Origin: Paraburkholderia eburnea
GTDB taxonomy: Bacteria; Pseudomonadota; Gammaproteobacteria; Burkholderiales; Burkholderiaceae
Reading direction: 5' to 3'
Assembly: GCF_002917095.1 (NCBI RefSeq)
Contig: NZ_PQGA01000023.1
Location: 1-64,000, forward strand
DNA length: 64,000 nt
Each line of letters opens with the position of its first letter. The first letter of the stretch is position 1. A program made the translations under genes and the position numbers. The notes under the pieces are model-generated. The model did no database searches, was not told where the DNA came from, and saw nothing but the letters and a program-made list of their open reading frames with translations. Shown one piece after another: positions 54,587-64,000 of the stretch.

Positions 54587-55198
54587 ATGAGTCACGATGT
54601 AACGCCGCCTGCGTACGCGGTCGATGCGCAGGGTTGGGTTTCGCCCGCGCGCCGCCTGCCTTCACCGAACTTCGAAGCGCGTCCCGGCGGCGCCGTGCCG
54701 ACGCTCATCGTCGTGCACAACATCAGTCTGCCGCCCGACACGTTCGGCGGCCCGGAGATCGCCGATCTGTTCCTCAACCGCCTCGACTGCGACGCGCATC
54801 CGTACTTCGATACGCATCTGCGCGGCGTGCGCGTGTCGGCGCATTTCGTGATCCATCGCGACGGCGCGCTCGAACAATTCGTCTCCTGCGATGAGCGCGC
54901 GTGGCACGCGGGCCTGTCGAACTTCTTCGGACGCGAGCGCTGCAACGACTTCTCGATCGGCATCGAACTCGAAGGCAGCGACACGCAGCCCTTCGAACCC
55001 GCGCAATATGCGACACTCGCGCCCCTCGTGCGGGCGTTGTGCGCGCACTATCCGATCGACGCCGTGGCGGGCCATTCGGATATCGCGCCAGGCCGCAAGA
55101 CCGATCCGGGACCGCATTTCGAGTGGACGCGTCTGCAGCGCGAGACGCAACTCGGCGATGTGTTCTTTCCCTATCTTCACGCGCGCGACGTGTCGTAA
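54587..55198 (+). CDS. ampD: 1,6-anhydro-N-acetylmuramyl-L-alanine amidase AmpD
   Basis: A 203-residue cytoplasmic zinc amidase that splits anhydro-muropeptides during cell-wall recycling; its loss can induce AmpC in species with AmpR. Zinc ligands are the His of IVVHNISLPP, one in the AWHAG region, and the final GHSDIAPGRKTDPGPHFEW, which also supplies the catalytic lysine/aspartate region. Length is normal. It is probably cotranscribed with the two genes before it. Confidence 0.93.
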   Translation: MSHDVTPPAYAVDAQGWVSPARRLPSPNFEARPGGAVPTLIVVHNISLPPDTFGGPEIADLFLNRLDCDAHPYFDTHLRGVRVSAHFVIHRDGALEQFVSCDERAWHAGLSNFFGRERCNDFSIGIELEGSDTQPFEPAQYATLAPLVRALCAHYPIDAVAGHSDIAPGRKTDPGPHFEWTRLQRETQLGDVFFPYLHARDVS

Positions 55199-55385
55199 TG
55201 CGTCGTCAGCGACGTCGTGACGCAGTGAAGCGCAACTAAACGGAAGACCTCTTGCCGCGCTAACCGTCGCGCGGCGTATGGGCTTTTCGACGCATGGAAT
55301 CGGGTGTCGCGCTGAAATGCCCGCGCCGTCTGGGCTTCACGCGCTGTCAAGTCTCCAGGCCAAAATTTTCTTCGTTTTTTCTTCT

Positions 55386-55412
55386 TTGACTGCCCGGCGC
55401 TTCCACTATACT
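55386..55412 (+). promoter_or_regulatory. Candidate nrdA promoter
   Basis: TTGACT at 55386-55391 and TATACT at 55407-55412, spacer 15 bases (short of ideal). The -10 lies inside NrdR box 1, as at other nrd promoters. Confidence 0.5.
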
Positions 55413-55449
55413 TCGTACCCGAAGCACAGCTTTACACCATATGTTGTAT
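55403..55449 (+). promoter_or_regulatory. Tandem NrdR boxes
   Basis: Box 2 (55434-55449, ACACCATATGTTGTAT) matches 13 of 16 positions of the NrdR consensus acaCwAtATaTwGtgt. Box 1 (55403-55418, CCACTATACTTCGTAC) matches about 10. Their starts are 31 bases apart, the usual three-helical-turn spacing of paired NrdR sites. NrdR is the nucleotide-sensing repressor of ribonucleotide reductase genes. No nrdR gene is in the window. Confidence 0.75.
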
Positions 55450-55572
55450 GTTCGGCGGCGCCCCGCTCTGATGAGCACGGCGCCGCGCGCATTAGCGGCA
55501 TAGCAAAAATTGTGCGGTGCAGTCCGCTTAAAACCGGCGCACCGGCTGGTATCGAGAGAAAAGGTACAGCCA

Positions 55573-55707
55573 ATGATCGCGGCATCCACGATGAAGACCG
55601 AAACGTTACGTGGCTCATCTGCCTTGCCGCATCCGGCAGCCTCGCCAGGCTGGCTCGCTCTCTCCCCCCAATCGTCCGCGCACACGGGGGCGCGGCATCC
55701 GTATTAA
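55573..55707 (+). CDS. Possible small upstream ORF in the nrdA leader
   Basis: Forty-four codons from an ATG with AAGG 8 bases upstream, ending 45 bases before nrdA. The peptide (MIAASTMKTETLRGSSALP...) has no recognisable motif and is Pro/Ser/Ala-rich. It may be a leader peptide or chance; codon bias is not convincing. Confidence 0.2.
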   Translation: MIAASTMKTETLRGSSALPHPAASPGWLALSPQSSAHTGARHPY

Positions 55708-55752
55708 TTCGCGAATTTCCTTCGCACATTTCCAGGACCAGGAGCTTTGCAC

Positions 55753-58737
<2,985 letters not shown>

Positions 58738-59412
58738 GCGTGGCGCACGCTCGCTATAAAGCGGCAGCGCGCAGCGCAACACTGCGCGCATGACGCAGGA
58801 CCGCGAGCCGTACTGCAGTACCCTGGCAGCACCGGCAGTCAATAATAGTAGTAGGTAGTCGTAGCGTTTGAAGGCGGTGCGCGCAACGCGCGCCGCCTGT
58901 CTCTCCCGACGATGTGTGAAACGCAACGCGGCACGCGTGTTGCTCGCTTCTTCTCCACGTCTCACTTACGGGAGGCTTCAGGAATCCCTGGGGTTTTTCG
59001 CAAGGCTTCGGAATGCGCCGCGCGAGACACGCGTTTGAGCGCAGCGGGACGCAAGACATCGAGACAGACGAACACCGCGCAGTCTGTCTTTGCAGCAGCG
59101 AAACATGATGAAAAGCGCAGTGAAGAGCGAAGCCAGACGACGTGTGAACACACGCGATGCAGAGACTCTTTCATCGGCGCTCACGATTGTGCGAAGACCA
59201 TGAAACGCGCAGCGACAGTGACGCTCGAGCGACGCAGAGGCGACGCAAAAGCGAAGCTTGCGTGCTGTTCACGCGAGTCGATCGAGACGATGCGATAACA
59301 AAGTGTTGTATCGAGGTCTCAACGCGAATCGAAAACAGGTTTTTTCGTGTGCGAACCCTTTTACCGCTCACGAAAAGATGGTACAAACCGTTCTAAATTG
59401 ATGGTGACATTT
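58738..59412 (+). other. nrdA-nrdB intergenic region
   Basis: This 675-base gap is unusually long for nrdAB. It has two GC-rich hairpins after nrdA (58767-58789, GCGCGCAG/CTGCGCGC; 58872-58898, AGGCGG..CGCGC) and a near-palindrome GATAACAA-AGTG-TTGTATC at 59294-59312 that loosely resembles an NrdR box (about 10 of 16). A 128-codon frame (58912-59298) is open, but its product is Arg/Ser-rich without motifs and I do not call it. nrdB probably has its own promoter here. Confidence 0.55.
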
Positions 59413-60624
59413 ATGCTCAACTGGGATGACGAGAACACGGCCGTAACTCCGTCGAGCGGTGCGCAGCAAAACGCAATGCGCAACCTCGCGGGTCAGGCTG
59501 TCTCTGCTCCGGGCATGCACTCCGCTCCTCAGTCCTCTTCGGCGCAAAACATCTTCGCCGCCGACTTCGCAGTCGCCCCGCCGCCGCAAACGCCGGTCGC
59601 GACCGAAGGCCGCGTGAATGTCGCCGACAAGCGCATCATCAACGGTCAGACCGACGTGAACCAGTTGGTCCCGTTCAAGTACAAGTGGGCCTGGGAGAAG
59701 TACCTGGCTGGCTGTGCGAATCACTGGATGCCGCAGGAAGTGAACATGTCGCGCGACATCGCCCTGTGGAAAGACCCGAATGGTCTGACCGAGGACGAGC
59801 GCCGCATCGTGAAGCGCAACCTCGGCTTCTTCGTGACCGCCGACTCCCTCGCCGCCAACAACATCGTGCTCGGCACCTACCGGCACATCACGGCGCCCGA
59901 ATGCCGCCAGTTCCTGCTGCGCCAGGCATTCGAAGAAGCGATCCACACGCACGCGTACCAGTACATCGTTGAATCGCTCGGTCTGGACGAAAGCGAGATC
60001 TTCAACGCGTACCACGAGGTCAAGTCGATCCGCGACAAGGACGAGTTCCTGATCCCGTTCATCCAGACGCTCACGGACCCTGCGTTCAAGACCGGCACGC
60101 TCGAAGCCGACCAGACGCTGCTGCGTTCGCTGATCGTGTTCGCCTGCATCATGGAAGGTCTGTTCTTCTATGTGGGCTTCACGCAGATTCTCGCGCTCGG
60201 CCGCCAGAACAAGATGACGGGCGCCGCGGAGCAGTATCAGTACATCCTGCGCGACGAGTCGATGCACTGCAACTTCGGCATCGACCTGATCAACCAGATC
60301 AAGCTCGAAAATCCGCAGCTGTGGACCCCGGCGTTCCGCGCGGAGATCACCGAACTGTTCAAGCAAGCCGTCGATCTCGAATACCGTTACGCGGAGGACA
60401 CCATGCCGCGTGGCGTGCTGGGCCTGAACGCGTCGATGTTCAAGAGCTATCTGCGCTTCATCTGCAACCGTCGCTGCCAGCAGATCGGCCTCGACACGCT
60501 GTTCCCGAACGAAGAGAACCCGTTCCCGTGGATGAGCGAAATGATCGACTTGAAGAAGGAACGCAACTTCTTCGAAACGCGCGTGATCGAATACCAGACG
60601 GGCGGTGCGCTGACCTGGGAATGA
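59413..60624 (+). CDS. nrdB: Class Ia ribonucleotide reductase, beta subunit
   Basis: A 403-residue di-iron radical subunit. Iron ligands lie in RQAFEEAIHTHAYQY, CIMEGLFFYVGF and RDESMHCNFG; the N-terminal ~70 residues are a flexible Ala/Ser/Gln-rich stretch. I choose the ATG at 59413 (MLNWDDENTAV), with GGTGA at 59403-59407, over the ATG at 59401, which lacks a ribosome site. It supplies the tyrosyl radical to NrdA. Confidence 0.93.
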   Translation: MLNWDDENTAVTPSSGAQQNAMRNLAGQAVSAPGMHSAPQSSSAQNIFAADFAVAPPPQTPVATEGRVNVADKRIINGQTDVNQLVPFKYKWAWEKYLAGCANHWMPQEVNMSRDIALWKDPNGLTEDERRIVKRNLGFFVTADSLAANNIVLGTYRHITAPECRQFLLRQAFEEAIHTHAYQYIVESLGLDESEIFNAYHEVKSIRDKDEFLIPFIQTLTDPAFKTGTLEADQTLLRSLIVFACIMEGLFFYVGFTQILALGRQNKMTGAAEQYQYILRDESMHCNFGIDLINQIKLENPQLWTPAFRAEITELFKQAVDLEYRYAEDTMPRGVLGLNASMFKSYLRFICNRRCQQIGLDTLFPNEENPFPWMSEMIDLKKERNFFETRVIEYQTGGALTWE

Positions 60625-61063
60625 CCCGGACGCACTGCGCAGTCAGTCTTTTGGGGTTGCCGCAAGGCGCTACGCGAGCGCCTTCGCCGGCATGACGATT
60701 AGGAGCAGGAACGCCTGATGCAAAGCGTGCCCGGAGCCTTGACGGCTCACTTAGGTGCAAGGCACTTTGCGAACCCTTCAGAGGGATGGGCAAACTTCCC
60801 CCCGGAAAAAGGCGCGAGCCATGTGGCTTGCGCCCTCAACGAACGTTGCCCGGTGTCGGTAGCCGACGCCGGAATGACTTGGCGCGCCGTGCTTTTCAGC
60901 ACGGCGCGCCTTACCGCATTCATTAGCGTAAGCGCGCGGGATCAGCGTACGCCGATGAATAGCCCGCTTTGTAGCGTGCGCCCTGAGAAGCGTTTGCGGG
61001 AAGCGGGTTTTGACGAAGGGTGTAGTTTGAACTGACTCTCATCTGAACCTGAAGGAGAAAAAA
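60625..61063 (+). other. Hairpin-rich region between nrdB and the H1-like gene
   Basis: 439 bases with no credible gene. Five separate inverted repeats follow one another: 60664-60684, 60720-60770 (with inner GAGCC-TTGAC-GGCTC), 60811-60834, 60850-60872 and 60872-60921 (12-bp perfect core GGCGCGCCGTGC). None has a T-run. The region ends with the H1-like ribosome site AAGGAG. Confidence 0.7.
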
Positions 61064-61747
61064 ATGGCAACTGCCAAGAAGAAACCGGCGGCCAAGAAAG
61101 CCGCAGTCAAGAAGGTCGCAGCGAAAAAGGCTGCTGCTCCGGCGAAGAAGGCCGCAGTGAAGAAGGTTGCAGCAGTGAAGAAGGTTGCTGCCAAGAAGGT
61201 CGCCGTGAAGAAGGTTGCTGCGAAGAAGGCAGCGCCGGCGAAGAAGGCAGCACCGGCCAAGAAGGTCGCTGCGAAGAAGGTTGCAGCCAAGAAGGTCGCC
61301 GTGAAGAAGGTTGCTGCGAAGAAGGCAGCACCGGCGAAGAAGGCCGCAGCAAAGAAGGTTGCTGCGAAAAAAGTCGCGGTGAAGAAGGTTGCCGCGAAGA
61401 AGGCAGCACCGGCGAAGAAGGCCGCAGCGAAGAAGGTTGCTGCGAAGAAAGTCGCCGTGAAGAAGGTTGCTGCGAAGAAGGCAGCGCCGGCCAAGAAGGC
61501 TGCACCGGCAAAGAAGGCCGCACCGGCGAAGAAGGCTGCTGCTGCCACGAAGGCTGCGCCCGCGAAGAAGGCCGCGCCTGCTGCCAAGAAGCCTGCTGCG
61601 AAGAAGGCTGCCCGCAAGGCGCCTGCGAAGAAGGCTGCCGCTGCTGCGCCTGCGGCCGCTGCGCAACCGGCTGCGCCCGCAGCAACGGTCAAGACGGCAC
61701 TGAACCCGGCTGCTGCATGGCCGTTCCCGACCGGCAGCCGTCCGTAA
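61064..61747 (+). CDS. Histone H1-like DNA-binding protein (Ala/Lys/Pro-rich)
   Basis: A 227-residue very basic protein made mostly of AAKK/VKKVAA/PAKKAA units, like the C-terminal tail of eukaryotic H1 and the HctB/AlgP type of bacterial proteins. A 26-residue unit (KKVAAKKVAVKKVAA...) is repeated four times. The end (LNPAAAWPFPTGSRP) is non-repetitive. It probably binds DNA non-specifically as a nucleoid or regulatory protein; function is inferred. AAGGAG precedes the ATG. Confidence 0.88.
   Translation: MATAKKKPAAKKAAVKKVAAKKAAAPAKKAAVKKVAAVKKVAAKKVAVKKVAAKKAAPAKKAAPAKKVAAKKVAAKKVAVKKVAAKKAAPAKKAAAKKVAAKKVAVKKVAAKKAAPAKKAAAKKVAAKKVAVKKVAAKKAAPAKKAAPAKKAAPAKKAAAATKAAPAKKAAPAAKKPAAKKAARKAPAKKAAAAAPAAAAQPAAPAATVKTALNPAAAWPFPTGSRP
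61178..61507 (+). repeat. 78-bp tandem repeats in the H1-like gene
   Basis: Units of 26 codons lie at 61178-61255, 61274-61351, 61352-61429 and 61430-61507; the last three are contiguous, and the first is separated by 18 bases. Copies differ mostly at synonymous third positions. Such arrays can change copy number by slippage or recombination while staying in frame. Confidence 0.88.
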
Positions 61748-61845
61748 GCCGTTCAAGTCGTACCGGCCGAAGCGCGCGAGAGTCAGTTAAACAACGCGTG
61801 CTTCGGTGGTCGGGCCTGGCGGCTTGCTCGCGAGGCTCGATCTGC

Positions 61846-61883
61846 AATCCCGTCGCTGGACTATCCGCGACGGGATTTTTTTC
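61846..61883 (+). terminator. Intrinsic terminator of the H1-like gene
   Basis: AATCCCGTCGC and GCGACGGGATT pair perfectly around a 9-base loop, followed by T(7). It lies about 100 bases after the stop. Confidence 0.9.
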
Positions 61884-61930
61884 GTCTGCAGGCTTTGAGC
61901 GAAGGACGCCATGACAGACGCGCAGGCATG

Positions 61931-61965
61931 AAAAAAGGCGCATGCACAGGGGAGAGCATGCGCCT
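61931..61965 (-). terminator. Intrinsic terminator of the slyB-like gene
   Basis: AGGCGCATGC and GCATGCGCCT pair perfectly with a 10-base loop; on the minus strand T(6) follows. It lies about 100 bases past the stop. Confidence 0.88.
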
Positions 61966-62066
61966 GAGGTTCCGCAGGCAGGCACGAAGCCGCGCTGCGG
62001 TACAGGGGAAACCGGTCTTCGATGGCTGGTGTGACGGCACGCCAGCCAGGTGAATCTCTTGTTTTC

Positions 62067-62543
62067 CTAGTGCGTAACGCGCGTGACGCCGCCGCTGGAG
62101 AGCAGGCGCACACGGTCGCCGGCCTGGAACACTTCGCCGGTGGCGGCCTGCGTGATGGCGCGGTAGTCGCCGTTATCCAGACGCACGGTGATTTCGAGGC
62201 CATCGTGCATCGCTACGCCGTTCTCGACCGCGTTACCGGCCACCGCGCCCGCGATGCCACCGATGATGCCGGTGACGATCGAGCCGCGACCGCCGCCAAT
62301 CGCGCTACCGGCCACCGCGCCGAGCGCACCGCCGCCGACGGCGCCCAGACCGCTGGGCTGGCCGTTGTTCGAGCTGATCTTCACCGCGCGCACGCTTTCG
62401 ACCACCGCCATGCGCACCGTGGCTTCACGCTGCGCCTGCGACGCGGTGTAGACATCGGCGGAGCTGCTGTTATAGGCACAACCCGTCACGGCGAGCGAAC
62501 CCGCAACCATGACGGTCACAATCAGACGATTTGTTGTTTTCAT
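62067..62543 (-). CDS. SlyB-like glycine-zipper outer-membrane lipoprotein
   Basis: A 158-residue lipoprotein. The signal peptide MKTTNRLIVTVMVAGSLAV ends in a lipobox VTGC. A glycine-zipper 2TM segment (~65-110; LGAVGGGALGAVAGSAIGGG, then IVTGIIGGIAGAVAGNAVE) follows, and a beta-rich C-terminal domain (EITVRLDNGDYRAITQ) ends it. SlyB/Pal-related proteins stabilise the outer membrane; the exact role is inferred. I start at the ATG at 62543; upstream frame is Arg-rich. Confidence 0.88.
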   Translation of the reverse strand: MKTTNRLIVTVMVAGSLAVTGCAYNSSSADVYTASQAQREATVRMAVVESVRAVKISSNNGQPSGLGAVGGGALGAVAGSAIGGGRGSIVTGIIGGIAGAVAGNAVENGVAMHDGLEITVRLDNGDYRAITQAATGEVFQAGDRVRLLSSGGVTRVTH

Positions 62544-62587
62544 TTCCCAAGCACTCCAATGCAGGCCGTTCCCGCGGCGCTGCGTGT

Positions 62588-63529
62588 TCAGAGCGACAGT
62601 TCGTAACCGAACGCCGCCTTGAATCGTTCCATGATCTGCGCCTTCGTGGGCGCATAGTTCTGCGGACCTTGTTGCTCGATCTTGAGCGCGCCCATCAGGC
62701 TCGCGAGACGCCCGGTGGTCGCCCACCCGAGCTTGTTCTCGATGCCGTAGAGCAGACCGCCGCGGAAGGCGTCGCCGCAACCGGTCGGGTCGAGCACGCG
62801 TTCGGCCTGCACCACGGGGATCTCTTCGATCTGGCCGCCGTGATAGATCTGCGAGCCTTGCTCGCCGCGCGTGATGATGAGTGCGTCGACCTTGCTGGCC
62901 ATTTCTTCGATCGACCAGCCGGTGCGGTGGCTCACAAGGTTGGCTTCGTAATCGTTGACCGTCAGGTAGGTCGCAAGTTCAATCGCGCGACGTAGCGACG
63001 CACCGTCGAACAGCGGCAAACCTTGACCCGGATCGAAGACAAACGGGATTTTTGCCTGCGCGAGTTGCTCCACGTGCTGAACCATGCCGTCGAAGCCGTC
63101 CGGCGCGACGATGCCGAGCTTGATGCCGGGCGCTTCGTCTGCCTTGTTCACATGTGACTGCATCATCGCGCCGGGGTGGAACGCGGTGATCTGGTTGTTT
63201 TCGAGATCGGTCGTGATCATCGCCTGCGCCGACCACATGTCGGGCAGCACGCGCACGTGCGCCGTGTTCAGGCCGAGCGCGTTGAAGCGGTCCATATAGG
63301 GTTGCGCGTCGGCGGCGCCGAGCGTGCCCATGATGCGCGCGTCGCCGCCCAGCAGGTGCAGCGAGTAGCCGATGTTGCCCGCGCAGCCGCCGAATTCGCG
63401 GCGCATCGTCGGCACGAGGAAGCTCACGTTCAGGATGTGCACCTGCTCGGGCAGGATGTGCTCCCGGAAGCGACCCTCGAAGGTCATGATGTTGTCGTAG
63501 GCGAGCGAGCCGCAAATGAGCGTAGCCAA
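62588..63529 (-). CDS. PfkB family carbohydrate kinase (adenosine kinase-like)
   Basis: A 313-residue ribokinase-superfamily enzyme. GGCAGNIGYSLHLLGGDARIMG (N-terminal signature, split as GGCAGNIGYS and LGGDARIMG) and the catalytic DPTGCGDAFRGGLLYG (~244-259) are present. It resembles adenosine kinases of this phylum; the substrate is not certain. It lies 44 bases upstream of the slyB-like gene, on the same strand. Confidence 0.88.
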   Translation of the reverse strand: MATLICGSLAYDNIMTFEGRFREHILPEQVHILNVSFLVPTMRREFGGCAGNIGYSLHLLGGDARIMGTLGAADAQPYMDRFNALGLNTAHVRVLPDMWSAQAMITTDLENNQITAFHPGAMMQSHVNKADEAPGIKLGIVAPDGFDGMVQHVEQLAQAKIPFVFDPGQGLPLFDGASLRRAIELATYLTVNDYEANLVSHRTGWSIEEMASKVDALIITRGEQGSQIYHGGQIEEIPVVQAERVLDPTGCGDAFRGGLLYGIENKLGWATTGRLASLMGALKIEQQGPQNYAPTKAQIMERFKAAFGYELSL

Positions 63530-63633
63530 GGCGGGAATTCCTGTGATGCGTGTGATGAAAGAGGGCGGCGCGCGGCGGCTATCGTCGTGGTGCTGTCGTT
63601 GCGATACGCGCGCTGTGCGCGCCGCCGCCGTGA

Positions 63634-64000
63634 TTACTTCAGCGCGGCGAGCGCTGCGTCGTAGTTCGGCTCGTTCTTGATTTCGCCGACGCGTTCCGCG
63701 TACACGACGTTGTCGTTCGCGTCGATCACGACCACGGCGCGCGCCGTGAGGCCGGTCAGCGGGCCGCTCGTGATGTCCACGCCGTAGGCTTGCGCGAACT
63801 CATGGCCGCGGAAGGTCGACGCCGTGACGACGTTCTCGATGCCTTCGGTCGTGCAGAAGCGGCCAGCCGCGAACGGCAGGTCGCCCGAGATCACGACGAC
63901 AGCCGTGTTGTCGAGATTGGCGGCGGCTTCGTTGAACTTGCGCGTCGAGGTGGCGCAGGTCGGCGTGTCGAGGCTCGGCACGATGTTCAGCACCTTGCGC
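63634..64000 (-). CDS. tpx: Thiol peroxidase Tpx, C-terminal part (start outside window)
   Basis: About 121 residues of an atypical 2-Cys peroxiredoxin, cut by the window end at its N-terminal side. The peroxidatic cysteine region SLDTPTCATSTRKFNE and the resolving cysteine in AGRFCTTEGIENV are visible, along with the family segment FRGHEFAQAYGVDI and the end YDAALAALK. It reduces lipid and hydrogen peroxides using thioredoxin, usually in the periplasm or cytoplasm. Confidence 0.93.
   Translation of the reverse strand, partial: RKVLNIVPSLDTPTCATSTRKFNEAAANLDNTAVVVISGDLPFAAGRFCTTEGIENVVTASTFRGHEFAQAYGVDITSGPLTGLTARAVVVIDANDNVVYAERVGEIKNEPNYDAALAALK

Larger units (their letters stand above)
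55199..55752 (+). other. Long nrdA upstream region
   Basis: This 554-base region holds a candidate promoter (55386-55412), two NrdR boxes (55403-55449) and a ~300-nt leader. The leader contains a hairpin GGCTG...CAGCC (55544-55571) and a possible small frame at 55573-55707 (44 codons, MIAASTMKTETLRGSSALP). I assign no RNA family to the leader. Confidence 0.6.
61748..62066. other. Convergent intergenic region, H1-like / slyB-like
   Basis: 319 bases between convergent genes. It holds a plus-strand terminator at 61846-61883 and a minus-strand terminator at 61931-61965. I see no gene. Confidence 0.7.

Noticed and set aside
58912..59298. A 128-codon frame in the nrdA-nrdB gap
   Set aside because: No ribosome site, no motif, Arg/Ser/Cys-rich composition and no codon bias like the neighbours.
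60720..60770. Possible riboswitch (GCAAAGC and nested hairpins reminiscent of cyclic-di-GMP or glycine aptamers)
   Set aside because: The conserved core motifs of those aptamers are missing and the element is ~290 bases from the next gene; only the hairpins themselves are supported.
61178..61507. Repeats considered as a CRISPR array
   Set aside because: The repeats are contiguous coding units of the H1-like protein without spacers, and no cas gene is present.

Overview
The window is a stretch of core chromosome from a high-GC betaproteobacterium of the Burkholderiaceae, most likely Paraburkholderia, Caballeronia or Burkholderia. The evidence is strong GC bias at third codon positions, a Burkholderia-type porin, an alanine/lysine-rich H1-like protein, and the gene orders mraZ...ftsZ-lpxC and ffh/ccsA-ampD-nrdA-nrdB. 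This is inferred from protein resemblance and synteny; no database search was possible.

Layout. 1-7900: the 3' end of a 5S rRNA gene closing an rRNA operon, an M20 amidohydrolase (minus strand), a stand-alone molybdopterin oxidoreductase, a FadD-type acyl-CoA ligase, a porin (minus) and coq7. 8150-25800: the complete dcw cluster, mraZ-rsmH-ftsL-ftsI-murE-murF-mraY-murD-ftsW-murG-murC-ddl-ftsQ-ftsA-ftsZ, with eight 4-base ATGA overlaps and a four-copy MraZ operator in front of mraZ. 26059-34265: a small peroxiredoxin, lpxC, a DciA-like protein (minus), secA, argJ, a DUF815 ATPase and mutT. 34360-39750 (minus): a type IV pilus biogenesis and housekeeping run, pilB-pilC-pilD-coaE-zapD-yacG. 39855-42416: a CorC/HlyC-type membrane protein, an orphan lipoprotein and tRNA-Pro(CGG). 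42456-46853: ispB (minus), rplU-rpmA, obgE, proB. 46967-53190: a CNP1-like lipoprotein and rppH (minus), proS and marC (plus), hpt and ffh (minus). 53290-60624: ccsA-like, a PP0621-like protein, ampD, nrdA, nrdB. 61064-64000: a histone H1-like protein (plus), then a SlyB-like lipoprotein, a PfkB-family kinase and the 3' part of tpx (minus).

The genes together make and cross-link peptidoglycan precursors (mur, mraY, ddl, ftsI, ftsW), divide the cell (ftsZ, ftsA, ftsQ, ftsL, zapD), start lipid A synthesis (lpxC), export proteins (secA, ffh), supply dNTPs under likely NrdR control (nrdAB) and recycle cell wall (ampD).

I see no prophage, insertion sequence, CRISPR array, defence island or biosynthetic cluster. 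The less ordinary material lies in non-coding DNA and small genes: a perfect 23-bp palindrome between rppH and the CNP1-like gene, a run of five hairpins after nrdB, a long nrdA leader with tandem NrdR boxes, a hairpin and mini-ORF in the lpxC leader, a 78-bp repeat array inside the H1-like gene, and the orphan lipoprotein beside tRNA-Pro.
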